This document shows positions 62,029-64,000 of a DNA stretch of 64,000 bases, one piece after another (within the stretch, counting starts at the first letter, position 1; each line of letters starts with the position of its first letter). Below the pieces are notes generated by a model that did no database searches, had not been told where the DNA came from, and was given only the letters and a program-made list of their open reading frames with translations. A program made the translations under genes and the position numbers. The stretch comes from Clostridia bacterium (GTDB lineage: Bacteria > Bacillota > Clostridia > Oscillospirales > Acutalibacteraceae), in the NCBI GenBank assembly GCA_017517865.1, contig JAFWYB010000029.1, forward strand, positions 1 to 64,000, read 5' to 3'.

Positions 62029-62898
62029 ATGGCAGATAAAAACATAAGCGATGAAATGAAAGCGCGTGTTCTCACCGCGGCTCTTCCGTACATACAGAAA
62101 TATTACGGAAAAACCGTTGTTGTGAAATACGGCGGTAATGCTATGATTAACCCTGAGCTTAAGAAGGCTGTTATGAGTGATATTATTCTTCTTTCGCTTG
62201 TTGGTATTAAAATAGTACTTGTCCACGGCGGCGGACCGGAAATCAGCGGTATGCTGAATAAATTAGGTATTGAATCCAGGTTTGTTAACGGCCTCAGATA
62301 TACCGATAAGGATACTGCTGAAATTGTTCAGATGGTGCTTTCAGGCAAGACAAATAAGGATCTTGTATCTCTTATTGAGGTTTGCGGCGGCAAGGCTGTT
62401 GGCCTTTGCGGCATTGATGGTGCTATGATCAAGGCTGAAAAGCTCGATGACGGCTTCGATTACGGATATGTAGGAGAAATTATCGGCATTGACCCGAAGC
62501 CTATTAAAAAAGTGCTTGAAGAAAATTATATTCCCGTTATTGCAACTGTAGGCATTGATACAGAGGGTCAGGTATACAATATTAACGCGGATACCGCCGC
62601 GGCAGAAATTGCATCTGCACTTAATGCAGAAAACATTATAACCCTTACGGATATTCCCGGCTTACTCAGAGATGTTAACGATACAGATTCTCTTATTTCA
62701 GAAATTCACGTTGATGAAATTGAAGAGCTTATTGAGAGGAAAATAATATCCGGCGGTATGATACCCAAGGTAAGGAGCCTTGAAAAAGCTGTCCGTGACG
62801 GTGTTAACAAGGCTGTTATGATAGACGGCCGTATTCCTCATTCAATACTGATAGAAATGTTTTCCGACGAAGGTATCGGTACTCTTATGTCAAAGTGA
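62029..62898 (+). CDS. argB: Acetylglutamate kinase
   Basis: A 289-residue kinase that phosphorylates N-acetylglutamate. The ATP/substrate-binding VVKYGGNAM near residue 25 and LVHGGGPEIS near 62 are clear, as are NADTAAAEIA near 185 and IISGGMIPKV near 235. AGAGGTG precedes the ATG, ten bases after argJ. The N-terminal segment of about 25 residues before KYGG resembles arginine-inhibited forms of the enzyme; whether it is inhibited is not shown. Confidence 0.96.
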   Translation: MADKNISDEMKARVLTAALPYIQKYYGKTVVVKYGGNAMINPELKKAVMSDIILLSLVGIKIVLVHGGGPEISGMLNKLGIESRFVNGLRYTDKDTAEIVQMVLSGKTNKDLVSLIEVCGGKAVGLCGIDGAMIKAEKLDDGFDYGYVGEIIGIDPKPIKKVLEENYIPVIATVGIDTEGQVYNINADTAAAEIASALNAENIITLTDIPGLLRDVNDTDSLISEIHVDEIEELIERKIISGGMIPKVRSLEKAVRDGVNKAVMIDGRIPHSILIEMFSDEGIGTLMSK

Positions 62899-62908
62899 GG
62901 TGTCTTAA

Positions 62909-64000
62909 ATGAGCGGATTTGAAAAAATAGAAGGTCTTGATCGTGAAAATGTAGCTCACACATACGGAAGGTTTTCCGTCGCAATCAAAGAGGGTAAGGG
63001 TGCTGTGTGTTATGATTTTGACGGTAAAAGGTATATTGACTTTTCAAGCGGTATCGGAGTAAACTCTCTCGGCTTCTGTGATGAGGGATGGGTGTCTGCC
63101 GTTACTGCCCAGCTTAATAAGCTTCAGCATATATCCAATCTTTATTATACTGAGCCTTGTGCTAAGGCGGCTGAGCTTCTTTGTAAGAAATCAGGTATGA
63201 AAAAGGTATTCTTTTCAAACAGCGGTGCTGAAAGTAACGAGGGAGCCATTAAATGCGCCAGAAAGTACAGCTTCACAAAGTACGGCGAAAACAGAAATAA
63301 GGTTATTACGCTTATAAACTCATTCCACGGCAGAACCGTTACCACACTTGCCGCTACGGGTCAGGATGTATTTCATAAATACTTTTTCCCTTTTACCGAG
63401 GGATTTGAGTTTGCACCTGCCAACGACTATGATGCTCTTTACTCTATGGTTGATGACAGCACCTGTGCTGTTATGATGGAGCTTATCCAGGGTGAGGGCG
63501 GTGTTATGCCGCTTGACAAGGCTTTCGTAAAAAAGGTAGAGGCTCTTTGCAAGGAAAAGGATATCATTCTTATTATCGATGAGGTTCAGACCGGTGTAGG
63601 CAGAACCGGAAAGCTTTTTGCTTATCAGAATTATGATATTACACCGGATATTGTAACAACGGCAAAAGGTATTGGCGGCGGACTTCCTCTCGGCTGTGTT
63701 CTTTTCGGTGAAAAAACAGAGGACACCTTTGCGCCCGGTGACCACGCAACAACTTTTGGCGGCAATCCTGTTGCAACGGCCGGTGCTGCCCATATTCTTG
63801 AAAGACTTGACGAAGATTTTCTTAATGAAGTTAAAGCAAAAGGCAAATATATCACAAAGAAGCTCCTTAAAATGCCGGGTGTAGTCGGCGTTGACGGTAT
63901 GGGTCTTATGCTCGGTGTAAGACTTTCCGACGGTATTGTTGCAACTGATATTGTAAAGAAGACTATTTCTTACGGTGCGCTTACCCTTACTGCTAAAACA
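62909..64000 (+). CDS. argD: Acetylornithine aminotransferase, 3' end cut by the window
   Basis: 364 codons are visible with no stop; the family is about 390-400 residues, so roughly 30-40 are missing. It is a PLP enzyme that makes N-acetylornithine from the semialdehyde. FSNSGAESNEGAIKCARK near 102-120, FHGRT near 137, IIDEVQTGVGRTG near 215 with the phosphate-chain Asp, and TAKGIGGGLPLG near 252 with the PLP lysine are present. GAGGTG lies upstream of the ATG, in the argB stop region. It completes the run argC-J-B-D. Confidence 0.94.
   Translation, partial: MSGFEKIEGLDRENVAHTYGRFSVAIKEGKGAVCYDFDGKRYIDFSSGIGVNSLGFCDEGWVSAVTAQLNKLQHISNLYYTEPCAKAAELLCKKSGMKKVFFSNSGAESNEGAIKCARKYSFTKYGENRNKVITLINSFHGRTVTTLAATGQDVFHKYFFPFTEGFEFAPANDYDALYSMVDDSTCAVMMELIQGEGGVMPLDKAFVKKVEALCKEKDIILIIDEVQTGVGRTGKLFAYQNYDITPDIVTTAKGIGGGLPLGCVLFGEKTEDTFAPGDHATTFGGNPVATAGAAHILERLDEDFLNEVKAKGKYITKKLLKMPGVVGVDGMGLMLGVRLSDGIVATDIVKKTISYGALTLTAKT

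Overview
The window looks like chromosome from a low-to-medium GC Bacillota, most likely a gut Clostridia of the Ruminococcaceae/Oscillospiraceae type. This rests on family content (RNase J, GdpP, DUF1540, DUF3006, DUF4080 radical SAM, an HrcA/CIRCE site, GH2/GH35/NagA sugar genes, zinc-ribbon membrane proteins) and on Gram-positive style SD, promoter and terminator signals. No species can be named from the sequence alone.

Layout. (1) 1-5372 is an AT-rich mobile region: an XRE regulator on the minus strand, a 1.3 kb gene-free and highly structured segment (a candidate ncRNA with its own promoter, three covarying hairpin repeats, a 25-bp inverted repeat), then parB-like, tnpW-like and large serine recombinase genes. 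It ends beside tRNA-Leu(CAG) on the minus strand. (2) 5706-9430 holds a B12-binding radical SAM gene, then tRNA-Thr(GGT). The 3' end of that tRNA is duplicated 328 bp downstream around a tiny integrated remnant. A zinc-ribbon membrane protein and gene debris follow. (3) 9511-28774 is metabolism and envelope: nagA with a ROK-like kinase, a secreted lipase, CIRCE-controlled htpG, an M20 peptidase, a secreted alpha/beta hydrolase, a DUF1540 protein (too short for usual ORF cut-offs), gdhA, a membrane protein overlapping a condensation-type acyltransferase, and two beta-galactosidases (GH35, GH2). (4) 28899-32750 is a partial myo-inositol catabolic set, iolG-iolD-iolE. (5) 32838-39825 is cell-surface: two overlapping membrane-anchored proteins (SH3/BIG2, and zinc ribbon/PASTA with three internal modules), then a TarI/IspD cytidylyltransferase divergent from an epimerase-LicD fusion, suggestive of phosphopolyol decoration of the wall. 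(6) 39989-49565 is a long housekeeping operon, rnjA-gdpP-rplI-dnaB-tilS-hpt-ftsH. (7) 49695-58393 holds a UppP-like protein without its catalytic glutamates, an FtsK/SpoIIIE translocase, a YgiQ radical SAM protein, a metallo-hydrolase with DUF3006, and rpsB-tsf. (8) 58492-64000 holds a secreted protein of unknown function, then the arginine genes argC-argJ-argB-argD, the last cut by the window edge.

Most genes have clear SD sequences. Several upstream in-frame starts were discarded because they lie in promoter boxes or in another gene. The regions most worth a second look are the structured leader at 1730-2557, the tRNA-Thr duplication at 7538-7879, the surface-protein and LicD/TarI block, the palindrome on the rnjA promoter, and the UppP-like protein.
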